A stretch of 64,000 nucleotides of DNA. Source: VXNE01 sp965208745 (GTDB lineage: Bacteria > Pseudomonadota > Gammaproteobacteria > Pseudomonadales > Azotimanducaceae). Location: the NCBI GenBank assembly GCA_965208745.1, contig CBDBPN010000004.1:1674001-1738000 (forward strand). The letters run 5' to 3'. The notes beneath the pieces were generated by a model that worked only from the letters and a program-made list of their open reading frames with translations, ran no database searches and had not been told where the DNA came from. Made by a program: the position numbers and the translations under genes. Of this stretch, positions 7,811 to 16,985 are shown one piece after another (position 1 is the first letter of the stretch; the number at the start of each line of letters is the position of its first letter).

Positions 7811-10219
7811 CTACGAGCCGAACCGGTGTTCCACCGTGAGGCCGAAGCGCCGGGGCTGCGCCCAGTAGTAGAGCAGGATGCCGAGGTCCACGAGGTCCTG
7901 GGCGCCGCGGTAGTACTCCTCGTCGGTCATGTTCGTGCCCCACAGGGAGACGGAGGTCCTGCCATTGGCCATGTCCCAGCGCAGGCGCGTGTCGACGAGG
8001 CCGAGGGGGTCCGTCCGGTGCCGCTTGAGGCGCGTCAGCGCGGCCGCTGCGTAGTACGGGCCACGGTAGTTGTAGCCGACCTGCGCCGTCAGGCTCCCCG
8101 CGTTGTCGAGGTAGAACTCCTTGGCCACGCTCAGGTTCCAGGACCGGTTCGGCGTGAAGCCGATGAACGAGATGTACGACAGGTCCCGAACCGTGAGGAC
8201 CTCCTGGAAGGTGACCGGGTCGAACGCGTTGTCGACGACGGTGAATTCGTCGTATTCACCGTCCAGGTATCCGTACGTTCCCGTCACGAACCAGCCCTCG
8301 GCCGGCGTCGCCAGGAACTCGACTTCCACGCCCTCGATCGTGGCCTTTTGGGCATTGATCAGGTCCGCGATGGGCTGTCCGTCGACCACGCGGCCGATCG
8401 TGAGCTGCTGGTTCTCGTAGTCCGTCCGGAAGACCGTGAGGTTGAACTGCAGCCGGCGCTCGAACCACTGGGACTTCATGCCGACTTCCCAGTTGTCCGA
8501 GATCTCCGGCAGGAACGGGCGCATGCGGACGTCACCGTTCATGCCGCCCGAGCTGTAGCCGCGCGAGAAGCTCAGGTACGCCATGATGTCGTCGGTGAAG
8601 TCGTAGTTGACGATCGCCCGCGGCGTCGACTGACTGTACTCGACCTGCTGCTTGCAGTACTCGCGTAAGGCTAGGCCGTTGGGACCGATGTTGCCCGGGC
8701 ACCCGTAGAACGGGTCGAAGCCGAAGTCGTTCGTCCACTGCGAGCGCTTGAACTCCCGCGTGTCCTTCGTCCAGCGCCATCCCGCGGTGACCGACCAGTC
8801 GTCGGTGATATCCAGGGTGCCTTCCGCGAACACCGCCCAGGACTTGTTGGTGGCGTCCGTCTGTTGCCGGCGACTGCCGTTCTCCTGGAAGAAGAGGCCG
8901 AACTCGCCGAACGTCGGGAATCCCAGCACTGCCGGCGCCGGGGCATTCCAGAGCGGCGCATCCGCCGGGTCGGGAGGCGGCAGGCCCCGCATCAGCGGCA
9001 CCCAGATGTTCTGGATGGCGTTTTCGGTGAAGCCGTAGACGCCCGTGATCCAGGCCATCCGGTCGGAGAACAGCGTGCCCTCCAGGCGGAACTCCTGGGA
9101 CATCTGGTCATAGGGCGAGTGCTCGTCTTGCAGCACTTCGAGGTGGTAGGACGGTCCGCCGTAGAAGTCGCTGCCCCAGCCCCAGGACTCGTTGAGTTCC
9201 TTCATGTCGCGGTACGCGGAGATGGACGTCAGCGTCATGTCCGCGAAGTCCCACGTGACGGTCAGGGCCGCCGAGTTCGTGTCGATGAACAGACCATTCG
9301 GGTCGTTGTCGTTCGAACGGTAGGGATTGTCGTCCGCGGCGCAGGCGGCCTCGAGCTCGTCGTAGACCCCGAAGATGAACGGGAACAGGTTGAAGCCGGT
9401 CGGACCGCCGATCAGGAGTTCGCAGTCCGCGAGGCCGCCCGTTTCTCTCGCGCGGAAGAACTCAGTCGCCAGCGACACCTCCACCGAGTCGTTGGGAGTC
9501 CAGAGCAACGTCGCACGTAGCGTGCGCGAGTCCGTCGTGTTCCACTCGCGGCCGACCTCGTCCTTCATCCATCCATCGTCCTTGCGCATCTGGAACGCCA
9601 CCCGAGCGGCGAGAACGTCGTCGATCAGGGGGATGTTGACCATACCGTCCGCACTCAACTGCCCGGCGTTGCCGAAGCCCCCGCGCACCGTCGCGTCGAA
9701 CACGGAGTCCGGCTTCTTGGTGATGACGTGCACGAGCCCCGCGGTGGTGTTGCGGCCGAACAGGGTGCCCTGGGGTCCCCGCAGCACTTCCACCCGGTCG
9801 ATGTCGATGAAGTCGAAGACCGAGCCCTGGGGCCGGCCCAGGTACACGCCGTCCACGTAGATGCCGACCTTCGGGTCCTGGGTCGGTCCCCAGTTGATCT
9901 GCCCGATGCCACGGAGGAAGACCTGCGCGGTGCCGCGCGCGACGACGCTCTCGTTGAACGACATGTTCGGCGTGAGCTGTTCGACGTTCTGAATCTCCGT
10001 GATGCCCCGTCCTTCCAGGCGGTCGCCGGATAGCGCGGAGATGGGGATCGGCACGCTCTGCGCCGTCTCTTCCCGGCGCCGGGCCGTGACCACGACCTCC
10101 TCGATGCCACCGGTCGCCTGTTCCTCGTCGGCCTCTTCCGCCTGGGCCGTGGTAGTCGGCAGGAACGCGGCGGCCATCCCGAGGCCCACGATTCCTAGCA
10201 CTTGCTTGAGTCGTTTCAT
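7811..10219 (-). CDS. TonB-dependent receptor
   Basis: Outer-membrane, TonB-energised importer; the substrate cannot be told from sequence. 802 residues from the ATG at 10219, which has a strong ribosome site (AGGGGG) and gives a good signal peptide ending TTTAQAEE. A TonB-box-like stretch EEVVVTARRREE follows, then the plug domain (VEVLRGPQGTLFGRNTTAG) and a C-terminal beta-barrel ending with an aromatic-rich strand (FGLTVEHRFGS). It separates gmk from rpoZ, which are normally adjacent, so it looks inserted. A hairpin lies just past its stop. Confidence 0.93.
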   Translation of the reverse strand: MKRLKQVLGIVGLGMAAAFLPTTTAQAEEADEEQATGGIEEVVVTARRREETAQSVPIPISALSGDRLEGRGITEIQNVEQLTPNMSFNESVVARGTAQVFLRGIGQINWGPTQDPKVGIYVDGVYLGRPQGSVFDFIDIDRVEVLRGPQGTLFGRNTTAGLVHVITKKPDSVFDATVRGGFGNAGQLSADGMVNIPLIDDVLAARVAFQMRKDDGWMKDEVGREWNTTDSRTLRATLLWTPNDSVEVSLATEFFRARETGGLADCELLIGGPTGFNLFPFIFGVYDELEAACAADDNPYRSNDNDPNGLFIDTNSAALTVTWDFADMTLTSISAYRDMKELNESWGWGSDFYGGPSYHLEVLQDEHSPYDQMSQEFRLEGTLFSDRMAWITGVYGFTENAIQNIWVPLMRGLPPPDPADAPLWNAPAPAVLGFPTFGEFGLFFQENGSRRQQTDATNKSWAVFAEGTLDITDDWSVTAGWRWTKDTREFKRSQWTNDFGFDPFYGCPGNIGPNGLALREYCKQQVEYSQSTPRAIVNYDFTDDIMAYLSFSRGYSSGGMNGDVRMRPFLPEISDNWEVGMKSQWFERRLQFNLTVFRTDYENQQLTIGRVVDGQPIADLINAQKATIEGVEVEFLATPAEGWFVTGTYGYLDGEYDEFTVVDNAFDPVTFQEVLTVRDLSYISFIGFTPNRSWNLSVAKEFYLDNAGSLTAQVGYNYRGPYYAAAALTRLKRHRTDPLGLVDTRLRWDMANGRTSVSLWGTNMTDEEYYRGAQDLVDLGILLYYWAQPRRFGLTVEHRFGS

Positions 10220-10336
10220 GCTTCCCCCTGAACGCGTCTCGCACCGAAACGCAGTCTCGACGACGTTGGTTGGCGGCGCACCCATCCGCGAATCTCCAAC
10301 GGGCGCCCGCGCGCGCAACATGGCGAGGAACGGGCG

Positions 10337-10385
10337 CAGTGTCAAGACCGGGGCGTGTCAAGACAGTGTCAAGACCGGGGCGTGT
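10337..10385. repeat. Two 22-bp direct repeats upstream of rpoZ
   Basis: CAGTGTCAAGACCGGGGCGTGT occurs at 10337-10358 and again at 10364-10385, in the 223-bp gap between the divergent TonB receptor and rpoZ. The 5-bp spacer (CAAGA) resembles the unit itself. Its closeness to both start sites makes a regulatory or mobile-repeat origin possible. An A/T-rich TAAAAT at about 10414 could be a -10 element for rpoZ. Confidence 0.8.
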
Positions 10386-10442
10386 TGCCTGCCCGTGCGT
10401 GAGGTAAAATTCCGACACTGCGAATTTTGACGGAATCCACCG

Positions 10443-10751
10443 ATGGCTCGCGTAACCGTCCAGGACTGCCTCGAACACGTCGAGAACCGTTTCGAGCTCG
10501 TCATGGTGGCGAGCCGGCGCGCGCGTCAGCTCTACCGTCTCGGCGTCGAGCCGCTCGTGGCGGAGGAGAACGACAAGCCGACCGTCATCGCCCTGCGCGA
10601 GATCGCCGACGGCCTCATCGACGAAGAGGTTCTTGACGCGCCGGAGATCACGGTTGACGATGTCGATTTCGAGGGAATCGAACGACTGGAGAGCATCGGC
10701 ACGGAAGCGATGCCGTTCGACATGGGAGATGACCCAGCTAGCGACATTTGA
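10443..10751 (+). CDS. rpoZ: DNA-directed RNA polymerase omega subunit
   Basis: Small RNA polymerase subunit that helps assemble beta' and binds ppGpp. 102 residues with the family's start MARVTVQDCLEHVENRFELV and the following RRARQL; the C-terminal half is acidic, as in gammaproteobacteria. Its 3' end overlaps the spoT start by 23 bp, giving the standard rpoZ-spoT unit, fitting since both proteins concern the stringent response. Confidence 0.97.
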   Translation: MARVTVQDCLEHVENRFELVMVASRRARQLYRLGVEPLVAEENDKPTVIALREIADGLIDEEVLDAPEITVDDVDFEGIERLESIGTEAMPFDMGDDPASDI

Positions 10752-12924
10752 GTCGTACTTCCAGACTCGCCTCGCGGCCGCCGCATCCGAGGATGCGGTC
10801 GCCGCACCCGCCACGTTCGAGACCCTGGAGGACTCCCTCTCCCGCTACCTGTCCGACCCTCAGGTCCGGCGGGTCCGGCGTGCCTACGAGTTCGCGCGCG
10901 ACGCCCACGAGGGACAGAAGCGCCGTACCGGCCACCACTACATCACGCACCCGCTCGCCGTAGCCAGCATCCTGGCGGAGATGCGCATGGATCACCGGTC
11001 CATCGCCGCGGCGCTGCTGCACGACGTGATCGAGGACACGGGCGCCACCAAGAAGAGGCTCGAGACGATCTTCGGCAGGGAGATCACCCAGATCGTCGAT
11101 GGCGTCAGCAAGCTCGCCACGATCTTCAAGACGAACGAGCAGGCGCAGGCCGAGAACTTCCAGAAGATGGCGATGGCGACCGCCAACGACCTGCGCGTCA
11201 TCCTCGTGAAGCTCGCCGACCGGCTGCACAACATGCGCACGCTCGGCGTGATGCCTCTGGAGAAGCGGCGCCGGATCGCGCGGGAGACGCTCGACCTCTA
11301 CGCGCCCATCGCGAACCGGCTCGGCATGCACAACCTGCGGGTGGAGCTCGAGGAACTCGGCTTCGAGTCCCTCTACCCGCTCCGCGCGGATCGCCTCCGA
11401 CGCGCCGTTGCCGCGGCCCGCGGCAACCGCAAGGCGCCGATGGACGAGCTGGCGCGCTCCATCGAGGGGGCGCTGCGGCGCGAGGGGATCAACGCGACGG
11501 TGCTGAGCCGCGAGAAGCACCTGTACTCCATCTACCTGAAGATGAAGACGCAGCGGAAGTCGTTCGCCGAGATCATGGACGTGTTCGGCGTACGCATCAT
11601 CGTGGACCAGGTGGATGCCTGCTACCGCGCCCTGGGCGTGGTGCACAACCTGTACAAACCTGTGCTCGGGCGTTTCAAGGACTACGTGGCCATCCCCAAG
11701 GCGAACGGCTACCAGTCGCTGCACACGACCCTCTTCGGCATGCACGGCGTGACCATCGAGACGCAGATCCGCACACGCCAGATGGACTCGGTGGCGGACC
11801 ACGGGATCGCGGGGCACTGGCTGTACAAATCCGGCAAGGCCTCCTTCAAGGGCGGGCAGGCGCGGGCGCGGCAGTGGGTCAAGGGCGTACTCGACCTCCA
11901 GCAGCGCGCCGGCGACTCGGTCGAATTCATCGAGAACCTGAAGATCGACCTATTCCCCGACGAGGTGTACGTCTTCACGCCCAAAGGGCAGATCCTGGAA
12001 CTGCCAAGAGGCGCCTGCGCGATCGACTTCGCCTACGCCGTGCACACCGACATCGGCAACCACTGCGTGGCCTGCCGCGTGGACCGCTCGCTGGCCCCGC
12101 TGTCGCGCCAGCTCGAGAGCGGCCAGACCGTGCAGATCATCACCAATGATTACGCTCGCCCGAGCCCCGACTGGCTGACGTTCACCGTCTCCGGGCGCGC
12201 CCGCTCCGCCATCCGGCAGGCGCTCAAGAGCCAGCAGCGGTCGGAGTCCATCGTGCTCGGCCGGCGGCTCCTGAACCGCTCCCTGGCGAACGCCAACACC
12301 TCCATCAAGGACCTCGACTTCCGCCGCCTGCGCAAGGTGTTCCGGGACTTCGGCGTGCGCCGGCTGGACGACCTGTTGGCGGAGATCGGCCTGGGCAACC
12401 GCATGGCCTACGTCGTCGCGCAGCGCCTGCTCGCGGCCGACAACGCCGACTACGAGCCGGTGGACATCGAGAAGGGCGGCCCCGTCGCGATCCGGGGCGG
12501 CGAGGGACTCGTGATCGACTACGGCCGCTGCTGCGGCCCTGTACCGGGAGACGCCGTCATCGGACACGTCACCCCGGGCCGCGGGCTCGTGGTGCACGTC
12601 GAAACCTGCCCCAACCTCGAGGAGGTGCGCCGCAAGAACCCGAACGAGATCATCCCCGCCCGGTGGGCCGAGTCGACGACCGGCGAGTTCGACACGATGC
12701 TGCTGCTGACGATCAACCGCCGCAAGGGGGCGATCGCCGAGGTCGCGGCGTCGGTCAACGACTGCGGCGCGGGCATCAACAACATCAAGGTCGACGAGCG
12801 CAACGCGGAACTCTCGAGCGTGACCGTGGACCTGTCCGTCGCGGACCAGCCCCACCTGAGCCGCGTCATGCACCGGCTGCGGGCGGTCACCACCGTGCAG
12901 AGCGTGCGTCGTCCGGCCGCCTGA
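10729..12924 (+). CDS. spoT: Bifunctional (p)ppGpp synthase/hydrolase SpoT
   Basis: Makes and degrades the alarmone (p)ppGpp. From the ATG at 10729 the protein is 731 residues. The hydrolase HD domain is intact (LLHDVIEDT and KLADRLHNMRTL), which separates it from RelA; the synthetase domain shows RFKDYVAIPKANGYQSLHT; a TGS domain (VYVFTPKGQILELPRG) and a C-terminal ACT domain (LLLTINRRKGAIAEVAASV) follow. The start lies inside the rpoZ coding region, and ridA follows after 8 bp. Confidence 0.97.
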   Translation: MTQLATFESYFQTRLAAAASEDAVAAPATFETLEDSLSRYLSDPQVRRVRRAYEFARDAHEGQKRRTGHHYITHPLAVASILAEMRMDHRSIAAALLHDVIEDTGATKKRLETIFGREITQIVDGVSKLATIFKTNEQAQAENFQKMAMATANDLRVILVKLADRLHNMRTLGVMPLEKRRRIARETLDLYAPIANRLGMHNLRVELEELGFESLYPLRADRLRRAVAAARGNRKAPMDELARSIEGALRREGINATVLSREKHLYSIYLKMKTQRKSFAEIMDVFGVRIIVDQVDACYRALGVVHNLYKPVLGRFKDYVAIPKANGYQSLHTTLFGMHGVTIETQIRTRQMDSVADHGIAGHWLYKSGKASFKGGQARARQWVKGVLDLQQRAGDSVEFIENLKIDLFPDEVYVFTPKGQILELPRGACAIDFAYAVHTDIGNHCVACRVDRSLAPLSRQLESGQTVQIITNDYARPSPDWLTFTVSGRARSAIRQALKSQQRSESIVLGRRLLNRSLANANTSIKDLDFRRLRKVFRDFGVRRLDDLLAEIGLGNRMAYVVAQRLLAADNADYEPVDIEKGGPVAIRGGEGLVIDYGRCCGPVPGDAVIGHVTPGRGLVVHVETCPNLEEVRRKNPNEIIPARWAESTTGEFDTMLLLTINRRKGAIAEVAASVNDCGAGINNIKVDERNAELSSVTVDLSVADQPHLSRVMHRLRAVTTVQSVRRPAA

Positions 12925-12932
12925 CGGTCGCC

Positions 12933-13319
12933 GTGTTCCGGGAGGCCATCCACACCGCCGACGCGCCGGCCGCGATCGGCACCTACTCCCAGGCGGTACG
13001 CGTCGGCGACACGATCTACCTGTCGGGCCAGATCGCGCTCGACCCGGCAAGCATGGAACTCGTCAGCGACGACGCCGAGGCGCAGGTGCGCCAGGTGCTC
13101 GACAACCTGTCCGCCGTCGCGCGGGCCGGCGGCGGCAGCTTCGCCGACATCGTCAGGCTCACCGTCTACCTCACGGACCTCGCGCACTTCGGCACGGTCA
13201 ACGCGGTGATGGGGGAGTACTTCGCCGAACCCTACCCCGCCCGCGCCGCCATCGGCGTCGCGGCGCTGCCCCGGGGCGCCCTCGTCGAGATGGACGCGGT
13301 GCTGGTCTTGCCGACGTAA
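12933..13319 (+). CDS. ridA: RidA family enamine/imine deaminase
   Basis: Hydrolyses reactive 2-aminoacrylate-type enamines formed by PLP enzymes. From a GTG at 12933 the protein is 128 residues, the family norm, starting VFREAIHTADAPAAIGTYSQAV. The conserved arginine is in PYPARAAIGVAALPRGALVEMDA near the C-terminus. A longer in-frame upstream reading has no family similarity. It lies between spoT and recG, 5 bp before the latter, as in Pseudomonas. Confidence 0.95.
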   Translation: MFREAIHTADAPAAIGTYSQAVRVGDTIYLSGQIALDPASMELVSDDAEAQVRQVLDNLSAVARAGGGSFADIVRLTVYLTDLAHFGTVNAVMGEYFAEPYPARAAIGVAALPRGALVEMDAVLVLPT

Positions 13320-13324
13320 CGCCG

Positions 13325-15346
13325 ATGAAGCCCGACGATCCCGTGACGGTGCTGCGGGGCGTCGGGCCCAGGACCGCCGCGGCGCTCGCACGGCTCGACG
13401 TCGCGACCATCTCCGATCTTCTGCTGCACCTCCCGTTCCGTTACCAGGACCGCACCCGCTTCGTGCCGCTCGCCGAGGCTTCGATCGGCGATGCGTGCCT
13501 GGTGCGGGGCGAGATCGTCAAGGCGGACCTCGCCTACGGGGGCCGCCGCAGCCTCACCGCAACGTTCACGGACGGCGGTGGCTTTCTCACGATGCGGCTC
13601 TTCCACTTCTCCCCGCATCAGCGCGACCAGTTGCGTCCCGGTCTCTGGGTCCGTTGCTTCGGGGAAGTGCGGGGCGGGCCCGCGGGGCGGGAAATGGTGC
13701 ACCCCGAGTACCGCACGTCGGCGACCGAACCCGAACCACCCGAACCGACCCTCACGCCGGTTTATCCGGTGACCAGTGGGCTCACGAGCCCCCGGATCCG
13801 GTCGTGGATCGGCCAGGCGCTCGATGCCGGCGCGGCTCTCGACGGAAGCGTCCTGCCGGAGGAACCGATCCCCGCAGTCGACGAGGCGCTGCGGTTCCTG
13901 CACCGTCCCGCGGCCGAGGCGGACCAGGAGGCCTTCGACGCGGCGCGCGCCCGGGTGGCGAAGGACGAACTGCTCGCCCACGTTCTCCTGATGCAGCAGC
14001 GCCAGGCACTGCGCGCCCGTCACTCCGCCGGCGCGCTGCCCCGGGGCCGGGGCCTCGGGCGCGACCTGCTGCGCAACCTGGGGTTCTCCCTCACCGGCGC
14101 ACAGCGCCGCGTGGTGACGGAAGTGCTGACCGACCTCGAGCGCGAACAGCCGATGCTGCGCCTGCTCCAGGGCGACGTCGGCTCGGGAAAGACGGTCGTC
14201 GCCGCGTTTGCCGCCATCCGCGCCGCCGAGCAGGGGCGCCAGACCGCCGTAATGGCGCCCACGGAGATCCTCGCGGAGCAGCACCACGAGAGCTTCTCCA
14301 CATGGCTCTCGCCCCTCGGCATCGACGTGGCCCTCATCACCGGGCGGATGACCGCGAAGGAGCGGCAGGTGCGACGCGCCGCGCTTGCCGGCGGAGAGAC
14401 GCTCGTCGCCGTCGGCACCCACGCACTCATCCAATCCACGGTGGAGTTCGACGACCTCGCCCTCGCCATTGTCGACGAGCAGCATCGCTTCGGCGTCCAT
14501 CAGCGCATGGCCCTGCGCAACAAGGGCCGGCTGCCGCACCAGCTCGTCATGACCGCGACGCCCATCCCCCGGACGCTGACCATGGCCCTCTACGCGGACA
14601 TGGACGTGTCCGTCATCGACGAACTGCCGCCGGGCCGCAAGCCCGTGGTCACCCGCGTGATGCCGAGTTCCCGGCGCAAGGACGCCATGGAGCGTATCGC
14701 ATCGGCCTGCCGGCAGGGACGGCAGGCCTACTGGGTGTGCACGCTCATCGAGGAGTCCGAAACGCTCGACTCGCAGGCCGCGGAGAACGTCGCGGCGGAA
14801 CTCCAGGAGGAGCTTCGCGGTCTCCGGGTCGGCCTCGTGCACGGGCGCCTGCCAGGCGCTGAACGGCAGACCGTCATGGGTCGTTTCAAGGACGGCCAGA
14901 TAGACGTCCTGGTCGCCACCACCGTGATCGAGGTCGGCGTCGACGTGCCGAACGCCTCCCTCATGGTCATCGAGAATCCCGAGCGCCTCGGCCTCGCGCA
15001 ACTGCACCAGCTCCGGGGGCGCATCGGGCGGGGCAGCGCGCAGAGCCATTGCATCCTGCTGTTCGAGCCGCCCCTGACCGAGGTCGCCCGCGCCCGGCTC
15101 GCCGTCATGCGCGAGACCGGCGACGGCTTCGTCATCGCCGAGAAGGACCTGGAACTGCGGGGGCCCGGAGATGTCCTCGGGACGCGCCAGACGGGGCAGC
15201 AGTCGTTCCGCGTGGCCGACCTCATGCGCGACGCGCCGCTCCTGCCCGCCGTGATCGCCCTCGGCGCACGGCTCGACGACCGCACCAAGGCCACGGTCCT
15301 CGCGACCTGGGGGACAACAGTCGAGGCTGGGTACGTGGAGGTTTAG
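13325..15346 (+). CDS. recG: ATP-dependent DNA helicase RecG
   Basis: Branch-migrating helicase that remodels stalled forks and Holliday junctions. 673 residues: N-terminal wedge/OB domain (about 1-150), Walker A GDVGSGKT (283-290), DEQH box (384-387), motif III MTATPIPRTL, and the C-terminal motif region LHQLRGRIGRG. The stop overlaps that of the converging SDR gene by 3 bp, so the housekeeping run ends exactly where the inserted minus-strand cluster begins. Confidence 0.97.
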   Translation: MKPDDPVTVLRGVGPRTAAALARLDVATISDLLLHLPFRYQDRTRFVPLAEASIGDACLVRGEIVKADLAYGGRRSLTATFTDGGGFLTMRLFHFSPHQRDQLRPGLWVRCFGEVRGGPAGREMVHPEYRTSATEPEPPEPTLTPVYPVTSGLTSPRIRSWIGQALDAGAALDGSVLPEEPIPAVDEALRFLHRPAAEADQEAFDAARARVAKDELLAHVLLMQQRQALRARHSAGALPRGRGLGRDLLRNLGFSLTGAQRRVVTEVLTDLEREQPMLRLLQGDVGSGKTVVAAFAAIRAAEQGRQTAVMAPTEILAEQHHESFSTWLSPLGIDVALITGRMTAKERQVRRAALAGGETLVAVGTHALIQSTVEFDDLALAIVDEQHRFGVHQRMALRNKGRLPHQLVMTATPIPRTLTMALYADMDVSVIDELPPGRKPVVTRVMPSSRRKDAMERIASACRQGRQAYWVCTLIEESETLDSQAAENVAAELQEELRGLRVGLVHGRLPGAERQTVMGRFKDGQIDVLVATTVIEVGVDVPNASLMVIENPERLGLAQLHQLRGRIGRGSAQSHCILLFEPPLTEVARARLAVMRETGDGFVIAEKDLELRGPGDVLGTRQTGQQSFRVADLMRDAPLLPAVIALGARLDDRTKATVLATWGTTVEAGYVEV

Positions 15347-16113
15347 ACGCGGTTCAGGGCGCCGCCGTCGATGGCGATGTTCTGGCCGTGGATGGCGTCC
15401 GCGCGGGGACTCGCCAGGAACAGCACGAGGTCCGCGACCTCCTCGCGCCGCACGATCCGGCCGATGGGGATGTCCGCGGCGATGTGCGGCTCCACTTCCT
15501 CCCAGGTGCTGCCCCACCCTTCCCGCGCGCCGCGCCGGAGGCAACCGGCCTCGACTTCCGGGGTCCGGATCAGGCCGGGAGACACCTGGTTGACGCGGAT
15601 GCCGGTACCCGCCACCTCCCGCGCGAGGCTCGCGGTCAGGGCGGACAGGGCGGCCTTGGCGGCGTAATAGTGGGGGTTGCGCGCGCCGGGGGCGAACGCC
15701 CCGGTGGTGCCGAGATTGACGATGCGGCCCCAGTCGAGCTCGCGCATCCCGGGCAGCAAACGGGCGACCATGCGCTGCGCCGAGAGCACGTTGGTCTCGT
15801 ACATCGCCACCCACTCGGCCGCGGTGAGCGTGGACCATCGCCCGCCCGCGGCCGCGCCGTAGTTGTTGACCAGGATATCGACGCCGTCCCCCGTCTGCGC
15901 GGCCACCGCATCGGCGCCCGCGTCCTCGCGGATGTCGCCCGAAACCGGCTCGCCGCCGCCGATTTCGCGCACCGCCGCTTCCGCCTCGTCCGCCTCGAAG
16001 CCGTGCACGATGACCCGGGCACCCTCCACGAGGAAAGCCCGCGCGATGACGAGACCGGTACCGCGGTGGCTTCCGGTGACCAGTACCGTCCTGCCTTCGA
16101 GATCGAGATTCAC
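15343..16113 (-). CDS. SDR family NAD(P)-dependent oxidoreductase
   Basis: Short-chain dehydrogenase of 256 residues with the cofactor loop TGSHRGTG near the N-terminus, NNYGAAAGG in place of the usual NNAG, and catalytic YYAAK. The start is a GTG overlapping the upstream PhyH gene's stop (GTGA). It is the last gene of the run symporter - PhyH - SDR - PhyH - SDR. The substrate is unknown; pairing with an Fe(II)/2-oxoglutarate oxygenase suggests it oxidises the hydroxylated product. Confidence 0.9.
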   Translation of the reverse strand: MNLDLEGRTVLVTGSHRGTGLVIARAFLVEGARVIVHGFEADEAEAAVREIGGGEPVSGDIREDAGADAVAAQTGDGVDILVNNYGAAAGGRWSTLTAAEWVAMYETNVLSAQRMVARLLPGMRELDWGRIVNLGTTGAFAPGARNPHYYAAKAALSALTASLAREVAGTGIRVNQVSPGLIRTPEVEAGCLRRGAREGWGSTWEEVEPHIAADIPIGRIVRREEVADLVLFLASPRADAIHGQNIAIDGGALNRV

Positions 16114-16982
16114 CCCGCGTTCTGGGTGTTCATCTCGACGACCGCCGCGCCGGCGGCCGCGGCGGTGGCTGTATCGATGTCTCCCGTGTACGCCTCCGAG
16201 AAGCCGAGCGAGCCGCTCATCGTGTGCCCGATCATGTCGAGCACCTCCTGCGGGAGTTCGCGGGCGATCTCCCTCGGCACGGAAAGGGACTGGTTCTCCT
16301 CCTGGCGGAGCCATCCGACCGAGTACGTCAGGATCACGCCGTAGCGCCAGTCGTCCGAGACGTTCGCTCCACCCGCGTGCAGCGTCCCGCCGAGCCAGAT
16401 CAGGACGGATCCGGCCTCCATCTCGGCGGAGACGATCTCGTCCGGCGTCGCCCGCCGCTCCATGGGCCACCGGTGGCTTCCGGGCACGAGCAGCGTCGCA
16501 CCATTCTCCGCCGTGAAGTCCGTCACGGACCACATGGTGGCCACGATGAGGTTGGGGCGTGGCAGGGGGAAGAACTGGAAGGCGTCCTCCTCGCGATGCA
16601 GCACCTGCTTGCGCGCGCCTGGACCGATCTCGATGGCGGCGGTGACGTGGAGCTGGTACCGGTCGTCGCAGTTCGGCAGGAGGAAATGGTCGCAGAGGGT
16701 CTTCGCCAGCGGGTGCATGACCCACCCCCGCGCCGTCTCCGAGCGCGCGACCATGGACGAGAGGCGCCGTGTGTAGCCGGGGAAGAAAGCCTTGGGATCA
16801 TCGCCTTCCCACACGCGGGCGCCATCCATGCCCGCGGCCAGTTCTCGCCGCAACTCTTCACGCTCCGCTGCACCGGTCACCCCGGTGATCACCAGGCAAC
16901 CCGCCTCCTCCAGCGGGGCGATACCCGTTTCCGCCAGATCCTCGAGGCGGACCTCGGGCATGGTCCGTGCGTTCGTGGTCAC
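16110..16982 (-). CDS. Phytanoyl-CoA dioxygenase (PhyH) family protein
   Basis: Fe(II)/2-oxoglutarate-dependent oxygenase of 290 residues. The metal facial triad appears as LHREED (His-x-Glu where many relatives have His-x-Asp) plus the distal His in LHAGGANVSDDWRYG, whose Arg would bind 2-oxoglutarate. It is clearly paralogous to the protein at 17841-18680 (shared FPLPRPNL, LLVPGSHRW and YGVILTYSVGW). It is translationally coupled to the following SDR. The substrate is not predictable. Confidence 0.88.
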   Translation of the reverse strand: MTTNARTMPEVRLEDLAETGIAPLEEAGCLVITGVTGAAEREELRRELAAGMDGARVWEGDDPKAFFPGYTRRLSSMVARSETARGWVMHPLAKTLCDHFLLPNCDDRYQLHVTAAIEIGPGARKQVLHREEDAFQFFPLPRPNLIVATMWSVTDFTAENGATLLVPGSHRWPMERRATPDEIVSAEMEAGSVLIWLGGTLHAGGANVSDDWRYGVILTYSVGWLRQEENQSLSVPREIARELPQEVLDMIGHTMSGSLGFSEAYTGDIDTATAAAAGAAVVEMNTQNAG

Positions 16983-16985
16983 TTC

